Assembly (NCBI GenBank): GCA_015680685.1
Contig: MNCI01011876.1
Coordinates: forward strand, 5,456 to 69,455
Direction of reading: 5' to 3'
Source of the DNA: Gnetum montanum
Taxonomy: Eukaryota; Streptophyta; Gnetopsida; Gnetales; Gnetaceae
DNA: 64,000 nucleotides
How positions within the stretch are numbered: position 1 is the first letter of the stretch; each line of letters starts with the position of its first letter. The translations under genes were made by a program, and so were the position numbers. The notes below the pieces were generated by a model, which saw nothing but the letters and a program-made list of their open reading frames with translations, searched no databases and was not told the DNA's origin. This document shows, one piece after another, positions 42,080-53,779 of this stretch.

Positions 42080-44640
42080 TGTTAGCATGACTGTATGCAT
42101 TGAGTGCGTTGATTAGGTTGAAGGAGGCTCTGATGTTTTGATTGATACTGAGGCATCTAAGGAATCAACCACTTGTGATTGCAAGGGCTTGGTTGGACTG
42201 TTGGTTCTAAAGAAAGGTCTTTTCTTCATGTGGTTATTGGAACCAATAGTAGGTTGAGAGTTAACAACCCTCGTGGCATTACATTGTTGTAGCTGGGTAG
42301 GGATTTCACCTTGCATCATGGGAGCAGGTGGTAGTGGAGCTATTGGTGGAAGAGATGTGGCTAGATGAGAAGTATGATATTATTGCAAAATATCACCTCT
42401 AGAAGAGGGAGTCCCATAATACTCATGGGCTTGGTAGTGAGGTTGAGGAGTGACGTGACCAGTAGAGTCACGTGGGGAGATTGGCTACTACACGTAATAT
42501 CCATATGGGTTAGGTTGCTGATAAGGATACTATTGCCTTGGTGGTGGCATTCCCCATGATTGTGGGCATTTCCACTATTGATATTGCTTAATCTATTGTG
42601 GTGGAGTTCCACTGGGATAATACGTTAAGGGTTGGTGGAACTTTCTTGGGTTACCTTAAAGGTAAGGTAACCTTTGGGGTGTTTGTTGTTTGTTCAATCG
42701 TGGGTCGAGTGCATACATCCCAAACTCTTGCAAATGTGAGATTACAGGGCAACATCCCTTAGGATGGGCATATTGACATATCTCACATCCACTATCATTG
42801 TCTGTTTTTGAATCCACAACCTCTCCAATGATGGCAACTTTGCCTTTACCCTTGCTACGTGCATGTTCAAATTCTCTTTTTTTTCTTTTTTCGCTATCAC
42901 TACCTTGCTCTCTAGACTCCTCTACTATTTTAAGAATAGTTTAAAATCTATTATCTAGGGAATCCCACATTTGGTATACCTTTGTTGAAACTTATGATGT
43001 CATCTTTTGGATAGGCAAAGTTTTCCTATTCGCCATCTCTTTGAGTGGTGACTCTTCTTCATCCTCACAAAATCTTACTACCCTCTTCCAGAGGGAAGGA
43101 TCTCAGTTATACTATTCCATAGTTTCTCTCTTCTGTAGCTCACCTTCTTCCTTAGCAAATTTCTCCAACAATCTTTGGATTTGATTTGACCTAATCTTAG
43201 ATGGTCTTCCTTGGGCATAAGTCCCAATGGTTCTTCATGTTTCATGCCTAAGCCCATCTACGAGATGGCACAGTTGATCCCTTTGCAAATAACCATGGCT
43301 AGGACAACAATGTAACAATGCATAGTATCAATCCATGGCAGCATCCAAGGGTTCATGTCCTCCTTGTTTCTATCCTTGGATTTTCTTTTACAAGTTAGAC
43401 ACTTGGGAGTACATTTGATACTTGTCATGAAATAGTTCTAACATAATACTCCACCTACAAATGGATTTCAGTTCTAAAGACTAGTACCAGCTTTTTACTT
43501 CTTTAACTAATATCTGTGGGAAGAACTTCAATTTTTGTTATTCGTTCTCTAGGTTTTGTAAGGCACACGCATCATGGAATGCTTGTAAATGATTTTGAGG
43601 ATCAGCGTTGTATCCCCCATCAAATCATGGGATATTGTTCATATCTAATCTCTTGATCCTACTATCTTTCTGATGCCTTGTTGGAATTCTAATAGCCTTA
43701 GTTATGTCCAGCATACTTTCAATAGCAAGGAGGGGTTCATCGTGATCATCTCGTCCATGGCATCTATGATGCCTACATTGTTCCCTACTCTCCCTTCTTC
43801 TATGTCGAGACTCTCTAGAGTGCCCTTGTCCCCTTTCCTGGCTATTTCGTCTATGACTTCCACTTTTCCTTCCTTTATCCACATGGTCTTTTTCTTTATG
43901 ATCATGTCTAAATATTGAAGGAAAGGGTGAAGGAAATGATGAAGATGAAGAAGAAGGAGAACCATCACCATGACAGTGTCTGCTACCTTCTCTTCTACAG
44001 TCTCAACTCCAATCGTGATTGTGATAAGAATGTCCACCTTTATCATGAGTTCATGTCCCTTTTCTAGACCTTTTGTGCCCATGGGTATCAGAACCTGGGT
44101 TATAAATAGTGGAATGAAGATCCTGATAGACAACCCCTTGGCCAAATTCAAGGGAAGGAACATCGTTATGTGGGTGACTGCCTAAGGTAGGTTTACCACC
44201 CTCATTTTTGCTTAAGACATGTGGGGCATCTTAGCACCACTTACCCTTCAAAGACTTATGATGTCTCTCCTATTACAAGTCCCTTTGATTTTGTGCCTCT
44301 GTGGAATGGTATTCTCTCCAGTCATGATCTTGCACAACATATTCTACATGTAAGTGTAGCATTCCAATTCGTGTGAGAGGATGAAGAAGCATGCTTGGGA
44401 CTGAACAATTGGGAGGTAACACTATGTTACCTTCTAAGTCTCACCAACACAATTGTTCATCTTAATGGAGGATAAAGGTGAAGTTTGGTATATACTCATT
44501 GGGATGAATATATACCACTCAAACTTATTAAGGGACTAGCAGATCAACTTCATGTGTATTACGCCGCTGACTGTTTCCTATTTCTAACATAGGTGGTGAG
44601 GTGCTTTTGTATGAAGAATGAGATATACTTGTTTGTCCAG
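42080..44640 (-). pseudogene. gag: Gag of element A
   Basis: The N-terminal part (43625-43900) is basic and serine-rich (SRESRHRRRESREQCRHHR) followed by DEPLLAIESMLDI and RLDMNNIP, words shared with elements B (49791-50015) and C (61070-61200). The capsid core (43000-43600) is heavily interrupted. Near 42720-42790 the nucleic-acid-binding motif reads CEICQYAHPKGCCP (C-x2-C-x3-H-x4-C), then a proline- and tyrosine-rich tail. The start codon of the copy appears changed to ATA at about 44630 compared with element B. Confidence 0.72.
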
Positions 44641-44741
44641 TGTGTAATGTATTCTTTTTTATTATTTTCTCAACCAACCCTAAGGGTTCATTCCAATGAT
44701 ATGAATGATTTCTTAAGTTCTACTCAATGCACAAACAACTA

Positions 44742-44761
44742 AGTCCTCAGCAATAGTGCCA
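44742..44761 (-). other. Primer-binding site of element A
   Basis: Minus strand TGGCACTATTGCTGAGGAC lies directly inside the LTR end TCATCA, a decayed form of the Athila-type TGGCGCCGTTGCCGGGGA. Confidence 0.75.
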
Positions 44762-44762
44762 A

Positions 44763-45005
44763 TGATGAGCAGCAAGGTACCCCTATGCTCAACCATACAA
44801 ATATGAGTGTTTCACACACGATCCAATTGATTTTCAAGGACTAAGTGCTTATGTACCCTTGTGGAACAAGGATGGATTGGTTGATCGTTGTCTTCCCAAG
44901 CTTACCTGTATGTCACGATTGTATGGTTAAGTAAGCTTGAGGCATATGTTTTTTATAGCTTTTATTTTTTTATGTCTTGCACTAGTAAGGAAGGAGAGAG
45001 GTAAC
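44763..45005 (-). repeat. 5' LTR of element A, inner part (U5 end)
   Basis: Carries the end module (CACTCATCA form: GCTCATCA at 44763-44770) and stops at GTAAC where element B is inserted. It continues in sequence at 51786. Confidence 0.85.
45001..45005. repeat. Target-site duplication of element B (left)
   Basis: GTAAC precedes the terminal TGATGAGTC of element B; the same five bases follow its other terminus at 51781-51785. Confidence 0.88.
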
Positions 45006-45660
45006 TGATGAGTCATGAGGTAACCCTACACTCAACCATACAAATACAAGCTTTTTCATGTGCGATCCGGTCAAAATCCAAGGACTAAGTACTTACGCAC
45101 CTTATGGAACACTTAAGGTTAATCAGTCACTATCTTCCCAAGCTTACTTGTATTTGTCATGGTTGTATGGTTAAGTGAACTTGAGGTACATGATTTTTAT
45201 GTCTTTAATCTTTTTATTGCCTATGCTAAGAGGGGAAAGGGTGAAGAGACTAACTAACTTTCACTAACTAAGCTCTAATCGTCCTAGCATCAGTATCCGT
45301 TCCCACTTGCCATTCACACCCTAAACCAATGCAACGCTATTGGGATTACCAAATGCTATTCATTACTGGGATTACCAAGCCTAATACACGTGCTCAAAGT
45401 GGTCGTACTGAATGCACTTAACTATGAGATTTGAGTGTTGAGAGAGATTAAGTCCTTAAGAAAGCATTTAAATATTAACAATAATTAAAGTCCTATTTAG
45501 CTTAGTCCATATGCTACAAGGTTTATCCAACAGTTCATCTTTATTGTTGTACACAATTGTGTGCTTAGGTACAAAATTGCTCGAATAAAGATATATTCAC
45601 TTTAAGACTCCTACTACGGGCACATGGAAATTATCATGGCCCATGCAATATCGCGTCCTT
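45006..45660 (-). repeat. 3' LTR of element B, promoter part deleted
   Basis: Collinear with the 5' LTR from the end module up to GGGCACATGGAAATTAT (about 45630), then jumps to GGCCCATGCAATATCGCG. Compared with 51595-51753 of the 5' LTR, about 155 bases containing the TATA box and most palindromes are missing. Confidence 0.82.
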
Positions 45661-47570
45661 GAGTTCCTTACAAAATATTGGAAAGGTATGGGATTATTGA
45701 CTAGGATGAGACTAGTGGTAAATGGGATGACATGTGAATGGATCATCATTACAAAGAATGACAAAATTAGTATTCATGACAACAAGAGTGAACACTTTAC
45801 ACATTTGACATCAGGCCTTATTTGGCAGTTGAGAGAGAAGAGAGAGAAGAAATCTATTGCTACCAATGCCAAGATTGTGCCTTTCGTTTTCCATCCATAA
45901 GCATGCCATCAATCTTATTCCTTACATAACTACTTCAGCACTGATCCATTCCAAGTGTTCCCTCCAGATCCAATCCATTGTTGTATGATTTCCATATGCA
46001 TATACAACACAGTCTTATATTAACAAGGGCAAATGAATCACAATGCAATTGATACCTTGCTTCGATGAAAGGTCCATTGGCTAAGTTGTGGTATGGCTAA
46101 TTACAGATTCTGGAGATATAATATTGGTGACTACCGAAGGTGTAGGGGTTAGGAGAAAATCAAAAAAATTGGGTTAGGACCCCCATGACTAAGAGAAAAC
46201 CTCCAATAGCAATAGAATGGAAAAAGAAAAGGAATAAGAAAGATGGAGAAAAAGAGACAACTATAACATCAATGAAACGGATGTCAAGATGAAAATAAAC
46301 AAAATAAAGTTGATTACAAAAATGTTTAAGGGAAAGAAATTAAATGATGCACCAAAGAGGAATGCCAGTGGGTCCTCCCCAAAGTAGGCTCATGCCCTTA
46401 ATGCCCTGACATTCCCACATTTAAAGAGTTCATAGAATCTGGAAATGTCAATTGAAAGTAAGAGTTAAAGTCTTAACCACAAGAGTTTACCAAAAAGAAA
46501 ACAATGCGTTAACCAAAATATACACTATTGATACAACCGTCAATGAGGTGAACAATGGAGGAAGAATGATGGAAAGAAGAGGATGGAATGAAGTCTCAAG
46601 AATAAGGTGATGTACAACCCCTTATGTATTAATGATTAATGTAACTTGGTAGATCTCATTCCAAATCCATCCTCGAACCATCCACATCTAGTGACTTCGC
46701 ATTAATACATTCAGTTAATCCATCCTCCTAGAGTGATAAGAATGCCTTCACCAAAGAGTCACCACCATTCCAACGAAATGAAAGAGAAGAAAGTAGGAAG
46801 CGAGAAGGACCTTAGTTAGAGGGAACATGTTTATTTTAGTTTCATAACCAATGCTTGTAGCCCAAGTGATTATTTCATCTAAGGGGTGTGCTTTGAATTT
46901 CCACTTCTTCTTCTTCTTCTTTTTTTGCATGAGAACCACACCATGCAAAGACTTATTATTTTTATTTGGTCAGCTTCCCAATATTGGAGTAACATCAGAA
47001 CAGTAAGAAAAACTCAAGAAGAAAACATCCAAGCACCCAAGAGAATGGCCAACACAAATGCATCAAATCCCCTTGAAGTCATACACTTTTCAATCCTTGA
47101 GGCCTTCCTTAGTTTGAGAAATGCCCAGTTACTAGTTCATTGATAGTTTTTATTATTTTGAAGAAAGGGATTGTACAATTCCAAGCTAAGAAAGACCATA
47201 GAAATTTATGGATGTATGGATGATGTGGACTCATTGCCTGCTATATCAAAAGAACCATACCTTAGTATCAACATTGTAACTTAAAGGTAAAAACCAAACA
47301 TTAACAACCAACAGAGTATAGTTCATACCATCATCAGGAGCACTTTATTGGGTGACAAACTTAGCAAAATGGATAACACACAGACACCAATAAGAAGAAA
47401 AGGTATGAACAATGTTGCAAAACAAAAACAAGAAAAGTTAAAGAAATTTGTAAAACAAAAATGTGTAAGAAAAAAACTTAAAACGGAACTTAGAGCCTCA
47501 ATTGATTAGCATAGGTGGCCATCTCTCTCATGACTAAATTGAAAGGGAGAGATCTAAAATAATGAGCACT
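45661..47570 (-). repeat. 3' non-coding region of element B
   Basis: The portion 46130-47570 matches element A (38480-39560) and the copies at 32640 and 61990, including CTACTTTGGGGAGGACCCAC on the minus strand near 46375-46400. The part nearest the LTR (45661-46130) has no recognised counterpart. No gene. Confidence 0.65.
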
Positions 47571-47639
47571 TATTTTAATTCTTCAAAAGTATCCAACTTC
47601 TCCCAATTGATGTTTTTAGATTAAGGGTTGGAAGTTGGC

Positions 47640-48240
47640 GATGCTCATACTCCAATGTATCTATTCTTTCGTTGTGGTTGCAAGTTGTTCCCCCAATTAG
47701 TTCCATGCATGTTGGTAAGTTGCTCTTCTTATTAGCTATCAACCACTGGGTGTTTCATTGTTGTGTGGTTGCTACATACAAGAACTTTTGTATGTTGGTC
47801 TCTTGGGCACACTGGTTGCATACAAGAAGTGTTGAACATTCCTGTATGTCATAATCCTTTGTATCATTGTATATGATGCATGGAACTTTCTTCTTCTCAA
47901 TCTTTTCATAAGTATTTTTCTTAGATATTTCTAGGGAAAGATCACAGATTCCTAGGCATGCATTTATGGTACTGAGCCATGCCCTCCCCATTATAATTGG
48001 GAAGTCCCCTTTGTTATTGTTAACTTCGATCATTAGGAAATCAACTGGGCATGACCACCCACACATAGTGGTAACAACATCCTCCACCAATCCCAAGGGA
48101 ATAATGATGGACTGGTCAACTAGCTCTAAGGGAATATTGCTCTTCTTTAGTGGAGGCAGGTTCCAGGCTTTATACATTTATTGTGAGATTAATTTGACTT
48201 TAGAACCTGAGTCAAGAAGATCCTTGGAGATAGATTAGGG
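47640..48240 (-). pseudogene. Aspartic protease of element B
   Basis: LLDSGSKVNLIS carries the active-site DSG (about 48195-48215). Then come PLELVDQSIIIPLGLVEDVV, CPVDFLMIEV, DFPIIMGRAWLSTINACLGI and LSLEISKKN. This is the retropepsin layout of Athila elements: D-S-G, the flap region and the G-R-x-(F/W)-L helix. A stop (TAA for an expected CAA) follows the active site near 48178. Protease cuts the gag polyprotein. Sequence homology to the 3' non-coding region begins immediately after its C-terminal tail. Confidence 0.88.
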
Positions 48241-48879
48241 GACTTCTAGGATCAGAGAATTTCCTAGGAAGGTGGCCCACCTTAATCTAGTCAGTAACGA
48301 CATGTGTTAACATAATCGTGTGTGTTAAGCTTGATTTTTAGGTCGAAGGAGATCCTGAAACTTTATTTGATATGGAGGTGTTTAGATGTTCAACCACTTG
48401 TGATGGTGAGGGCTTAGTTGGATTTTTGGTTCTGAAGAAGGATCTTTTTGTCATAAAATTGTTAGAACCAACTATGAATTAGGATTTGAAGCCCTCATGA
48501 CATTGGGTTGTTGCGGTTGAGTGGGAAATACCCCTTGCATTGTTGGAGCTGTTGGTAGTGGAGCCATTGGTGTAAGAGTTGCAGATGGGTTTGGAGGAGG
48601 GTATGCATGTGGTGTGTCTCTCTTAGGAGAAGGAGTTCTATAAAACTCCCAAGCTTGGTAGTGACATTATGGGGTCATGTGACTGATAGAGTCACTTAGA
48701 GAAACCGGCTGCTGCACGTAATAGCCATATGGATCTAGTTGCCAATAAGGGTATTGTTACCTAGGCAATGGCATCCCCCATGACTATGGGTATTGCCACT
48801 ACTAGTGTTGCTCGATAGGTTGTGATGGAGTTCCACTTGGATAATACATTAAGGGTTAGTAGAACTACCTTGGGTTACC

Positions 48880-50816
48880 TTTGGGATAAGATAACCTTCA
48901 GGGTGCTTTCCATTTGTTAAGTCTTGGGTTGAGTGCATCCACCCCGAACTCTTGTAGATGTGAGATTATTGGGCAACATTCTTTTGAATGGTCATATTGG
49001 TAGATCTCACATCCACTGTCATTGTTTGTATCAGAGTCCACAACCTCATCAATGATAGTAATTTTTCCCTTACCTTTGTTACGTGCATGGTCTAAGTCTC
49101 TCCTCTTTTTCTTATCATAGTCACTACTTCGCTCCTTAGACTCCTTTACAATTTTGAGAACGGTTTTAAATATACTATCTAAGGAGTCCCACATTTATTC
49201 TACCTTAGCTGACACTTCAGTTATCAACTTTTGAAGTGGCAAGGTTTTTCTATTCACCAACTCTTCAAGTGGTGACTCATCCTCCTCCTCACAGAATCTC
49301 ACTCCCTTCTTTCAAAGGGAAGGATCATAGTTATATTCTTCCATGCTTTCTCTTTTGCATAGCTCCCCTTCTTCCTTAGCTACTTGCTTCAACAATCTAT
49401 GCACCTCATGTGATCTAAGCTTAGGGTTCTCCTAGTTTCATGCCTAAGCCCATCTACGAGATGACAAAGTTGATCCCATTGTGCATAACCATGGCCCGGG
49501 AAATGATGTAATAGTGCATAATATCAGCCCATGGCAACATCCAAGGATTCATGATTACCCTACTTCCATCCTTGGATCTATTTCTACAAGTTGGACACTC
49601 TGGAGTACATTTGATATTTATCGTTAAATAGTTCTAGCATCGTACTCCATCATCTAATGGATTCTAGTTCTAAGGACCGGTACCAGCTTTCTGCTTCTTT
49701 TATGAATGTCCTTGGCAATAGCTTTAACTTCTGCCACTTGTTTTCAATATTCTTCAAGACATAGGCATCATGGAATGCCTATAGATGGTTCTACGGATCA
49801 GCGTTGTATACTCCCTCAAACCGTGGGATATTATTCATGCCTAGTCTTTTGATCCAGCTATCTTTCTGGTGCCTTATAGATATTCTCACAATCTCCATAA
49901 CGTCTAACATACTCCAAGTTGCTAGTAGGGGTTCTTCATTGTCATTTCTCTCATGGCGTCTATGATGCCTACGCGATTCCCTACTTTCCCTTCTTCCATG
50001 CCTTGATTCTCTCAAATGTCCTTGTCCTCGCTCTCGACTCTCTCATCGAGGGTTCTCATTATGCTTACCTTTATCCTTATGGTTGTGTTCCTTGTGACTA
50101 CGCCCTGATGTGGAAGGAGAGGGTGAATGATGCAATGAAGGTGAAGAAGAAGGGGAACCATTGCCATGATGATGTTTCTTACCTTCTCTTTGGTGGTTAA
50201 GGTCCTGATCGTGATGATGATCCGAATGCTCGTCCTTGTCATGGGTTTGTGTTCCCTCATTGAACACCTGGTGTTCATGGGGATCAAAACCAGGGTTATG
50301 AATCATGGAGTGTAGGTTCTGATACCCCACCTCCTCACCATTGTTAGGAGAGGGAACATCATTCAATGGGAAACCTGTTATAACTGGTTCACCATCTCCA
50401 ATTTTTCTTAGGACATGTGCGATGTTGTGGGGCCCTTTACCCTTCAACAATGTATGGTAGCTCTCCTACTATGAGTCCCTTAAATGTTGCTCCACTACGG
50501 GATGGTAATCCCTTGTGTCATCATCACATGCAACATATTCAGCATATAGCTACATCATGCCTATTTGTGCAAGAGCACGAAGGAGCATGTTAGGGACTGC
50601 ATGATCTAACACTATGTTACCTTCCAAGTCTCGCCAATGCATTTGTTCATCCTAATGGAGGATAAAGGTAAAATTTGGTATATACTCATCGTGATGAGTA
50701 TACACTACCTAATACTATTGAGGAACTTGCAGTTCTTGGTTATGTATGTTGTGCCACTGACTGTCTCTTATGTGGTCCCTAGGTGATGAAGTGCTTTTAT
50801 GAGAAGAAGAAGACAT
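48880..50816 (-). pseudogene. gag: Gag of element B
   Basis: Proposed start at 50816 (MSSSSHKSTSSPRDHIRDSQ), then a histidine/serine-rich region (50043-50450, DKDEHSDHHHDQDLNHQREG), SRHGRRESRESRRHHRR, NEEPLLATWSMLDVM and RLGMNNIPRFEGV. The capsid core is full of stops (49000-49780). A nucleic-acid-binding motif CEIYQYDHSKECCP (about 48960-49020) has its second cysteine changed to tyrosine compared with element A. Several stops and frame changes show that it is dead. Confidence 0.75.
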
Positions 50817-50941
50817 TGTTATCTTGTCAATGTGCTATTGACCATTGTTTCATTTTTCTTCTGATTAACCTTAAGGATTCTTTCTAGCTCCCAATGATGT
50901 GAATGATATCCTATGTTCTACTTAGCGCACAAACAACTAAG

Positions 50942-50960
50942 TCCCCGACAATGGCACCAA
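50942..50960 (-). other. Primer-binding site of element B
   Basis: Minus strand TGGTGCCATTGTCGGGGAC follows the LTR end CTCATCA directly. It closely resembles the Athila-type TGGCGCCGTTGCCGGGGA. Confidence 0.82.
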
Positions 50961-51780
50961 TGATGAGCGGCAAGGTACCCCTACACTCAACCATATGAAT
51001 ACGAGCATTTTCACACACAATCCAGTTGAACTCCAAAGACTAAGTGCTTACGCACCTTATGGAACAATTAAGGTTAATCAATCACTATCTTCCCAAGCTC
51101 ACTTGTATTTGTGATGGTTGTATGCTTAAGTGAACTTGAGGTACATGATTTTTATGTCTTTTATCTTTTTATTGCCTATGCTAAGAGGGGAAAGGATGAA
51201 GAGACTAAGTAACTAACTTTCACTAACTAAGCTCTAATCATCCTAGCGTCAGTATCCATTCCCACTTGCCATTCACACCATAAACTGATGCAATGCTATT
51301 GGGATTACCAAATGCTATTCATTACTAGGATTACCAAGTGTAATGCACATGCTAGAAGCGATCGTACAGAATGCACTTAACTATGAGAGTTGAGTGTTGA
51401 GAGAGATTAAGTCCTTAATAAAGCATTTAAAAATTAACAATAATTAAATTCCTATTTAGCTTAGTCCATATGCTGCAAGGTTTATCCAAAATTTTATCTT
51501 TATTGTCGTACATAATTGTGTGCTCAGGTACAAAATTGCTAGAATAAAGAACTGTTCACTTTGAGACTCCTACTATGGGCACATGAAAATTATTCTAACT
51601 ATGGAATGGAAAAATGGCAAGATTTTGGCTAAGGTCTAGATCTAGATGGGAAAACAAGAGAAAGCCACCTCTTATTTATAGAACTAGTGACGGGTTGCTA
51701 TATCATGTACGCGATATCGCAGCTTTTGACACGATATCACGTACGCAATATTGTGGCCCATGCGATATCCCATCCCATCA
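50961..51780 (-). repeat. 5' LTR of element B
   Basis: 820 bases from TGATGGGATG (51780) to CTCATCA (50961). The start matches the LTR of element C (TGATGGGATG at 59928). The TATA box is at 51671-51680, only 100 bases from the LTR start, leaving about 710 bases of R and U5. Confidence 0.88.
51671..51772 (-). promoter_or_regulatory. LTR promoter of element B: GATATC palindromes and TATA box
   Basis: On the minus strand GGGATATCGC, CAATATTG, CGTACGTGATATCGTG and GCGATATCGCG precede TATAAATAAG at 51680-51671. The palindromes fill the U3. Confidence 0.7.
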
Positions 51781-51785
51781 GTAAC
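51781..51785. repeat. Target-site duplication of element B (right)
   Basis: GTAAC, identical to 45001-45005, and followed by the continuation of the LTR of element A (CTAAGTGACTAATTT). Confidence 0.88.
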
Positions 51786-52471
51786 TAAGTGACTAATTTA
51801 ACTTAACTACTCATTAACTAAGTTCTAAATAATCCTAACACCAGCATCCATTCCCACTTGCTGTACACATCCTGAACCAGTGCAACACTGCTGGGATTAC
51901 CAAATGCTAATGGTTACTGAGTTACCAAGGATTACACACATGCTCAAAGTGGTTGTGCTTGTGTAATATAATGATATTTTTAATTGATCAAAATGAATTT
52001 TTGTGCTAATAACAAAAATATAAAGTGCATAAAATAAAATAAATACATAAGAAAATAAAATAAAATAAATGCGTAAGAAAAAAAATCTCAAGTGTTGCAA
52101 GGATGAATCAAAGAGCTCATCTTTATTGATGTACACAAGGTGTGCTCAAGTACACAATGCTCAAATAAAGATCCATCCACACTTAGACCTCCTTCTACAA
52201 GCACTTGGAAAATACTCTAACTTTCAAAGAGACTACAAAAGTTTTGCTACTTGACTGCTAAAAGACTTCTCCCCAATTGTATGCCTGGGCACTATATTTA
52301 TAGAATTCAGAGCAACAACTCTAATAATTAGAGCAACCGCTAGAGTAACCACTCTAATAATTAGAATATCTACTATAGTAACCGCTAGAGTAACCACTCT
52401 AATAATTAGAGTAACTGCTAAAGTAACTATTCTAATAATTAGAATAACTGCTAGAGTAACCACTCTCATCA
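51786..52471 (-). repeat. 5' LTR of element A, outer part (U3 to U5)
   Basis: Begins TGATGAGAGTGG at 52471 on the minus strand. It has TATAAATATAG at 52302-52292, R words shared with the other LTRs (CATCTTTATTGATGTACAC on the plus strand), and ends where element B interrupts it. Confidence 0.8.
52292..52466 (-). promoter_or_regulatory. LTR promoter of element A: 33-bp array of CTCTAATAATTAGAG palindromes
   Basis: About four and a half units of 33 bases (one with a 12-base insert) fill 52317-52466. Each contains CTCTAATAATTAGAG, an inverted repeat around one base, and a GCTAGAGTAACC segment. The TATA box follows on the minus strand at 52302-52292. The array creates a meaningless repetitive frame (VVTLAVTLIIR). 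Confidence 0.8.
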
Positions 52472-53779
52472 GGACTCTTTTACCTTGAATTATCATTTCT
52501 ATTTCACCACTATTTATGTTGTTATTAAAATTTCATCCCATATATTCTATCATATTTTTGCTAATTTGTAAGCCTTTTGATTCTATAGCATGTCTGCACT
52601 TCTCTATTTTAGCAACAACATTTTTTGGAGTTATATTTGTTGGTTCTAGTATGCACTTTGAAAACTCTTGCTCCACTCATTCTAAATGCTCATCTTGCAG
52701 TTTAGAACTAAGACAAAGAAATGAATTTAACAATCCAAATTCAAGATAATAGAAGGTCATATCTACATGTGAAAATATAGTAAAAGCACCTTGTCAAAGC
52801 TTAATTCTTAAGAGAAGACAAAGATCAAGTGAAGCAAAAATAGCATTTTTTATAAAATAGGGACCAAAGCCATGTAATTTATATTTTAATTATTATACCA
52901 CATAAGATAAAATAGAAAATTCTATTATTTTTAATTTTATTAAAAGATAAATGGATGGATGTAATAAGAGAATGACCCCAATCTCTCATGTCTCTTGAAT
53001 ATTCAACCCAATTTTTTATAAAATAGGCTTGTTCCATTATATTCTATTATGGTCCCATCATTTGGCTACAAATATGAGTCCAAATAATGTTTGTATGAGA
53101 ACAATGAATAGATAATATTGAATATATTACAAAATTTTTTCAATTTATCCCATAATCTCTATCTTATTTATCATCTACAGTCCTTGCATCACTAATTTTA
53201 CAATTTATTCAATAATCTCATTTCCTATTTATCATCCACTATCCCATTCATGATTTCACAATTTATCACCTTACAAGTTCATCCATCATCAATTCATAAT
53301 ATTCATCAATTTCCACTAATCAAAGAAGTTAAATAATCACATTCAGGGTCACCTTTATGTAATAGTTTCCAACCATCAAAACATCTCAAATTAATTCCAA
53401 ATTATGTAGCTACATATATTTTTGAAAGATGTTTCTATCAAGTATTCACTTACTCTATAACTCTCTAGGATCATAGGGATATTCATCTTGCACAACAATA
53501 ATTCATATTCTAGACACTAAACAATTTTATTCTATACTCCTTTTTCAAGCTAGATTTGAATGATCAAATGATATCTAATTGATTGAAAATTTTACATGAT
53601 TATAGATTGTAGAACAAGCTTTATAACAAGCCTAATATTAGCCAAAAACTCATCTAGATTGTGAAGATATTACAACTATAAAATATGAAAAATTCAAATT
53701 TTCTGAGTTGGGTTGCCCACATAATTATATATATATGGCTACCAAAAATTCATAAAATAAAAATTTCTTTTGAATCTTC
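52472..53779. other. AT-rich DNA with no recognised gene
   Basis: Flank of element A. Short repeats such as CAATTTATC/TTATCATC with ATAATCTC (53140-53260) occur, but nothing is assignable. Confidence 0.4.

Larger units (their letters stand above)
45006..51780 (-). mobile_element. Athila-like element B, complete but lacking RT, RNase H and integrase
   Basis: Full boundaries: 5' LTR 51780-50961, primer-binding site, gag, protease, then directly the 3' non-coding region and the 3' LTR ending at 45006, flanked by GTAAC. At 6.8 kb it encodes only gag and protease remnants, like the non-autonomous TR-GAG class of plant elements, and would have relied on RT and integrase from relatives such as A. 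The two LTRs differ at many positions, mostly transitions, so the insertion is old. Confidence 0.87.
38480..52471 (-). mobile_element. Athila-like Ty3/gypsy element A, split by element B
   Basis: Minus strand: 5' LTR (52471 down to 51786, then 45005 to 44763), primer-binding site, gag, RT, RNase H, integrase, and a 3' non-coding region that is cut off near 38480, so the 3' LTR is lost. Element B occupies 45006-51780 inside the 5' LTR, with GTAAC on both sides. The Athila lineage is indicated by the primer-binding site, the CxxCxxxHxxxxC gag knuckle and the integrase/RT motifs. Protease and the N-terminal third of RT are missing: gag joins RT near 42070. It is defective. Confidence 0.82.

Noticed and set aside
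43702-44163. A 153-residue minus-strand frame rich in Ile/Met/Val
   Set aside because: It is an alternative frame of gag A; the SRESRHRRRESR frame is the one shared with elements B and C.
44763-45245. Tandem duplication of an LTR end
   Set aside because: The GTAAC target duplication shows that it is the LTR of A abutting the inserted 3' LTR of B.
46886-46948. Poly-leucine or poly-lysine frames around a CTT run
   Set aside because: They arise from a simple CTTCTTCTT repeat in the 3' non-coding region of element B.
52233-52496. Minus-strand hydrophobic protein with VVTLAVTLIIR repeats
   Set aside because: It is the 33-bp LTR palindrome array read as protein.
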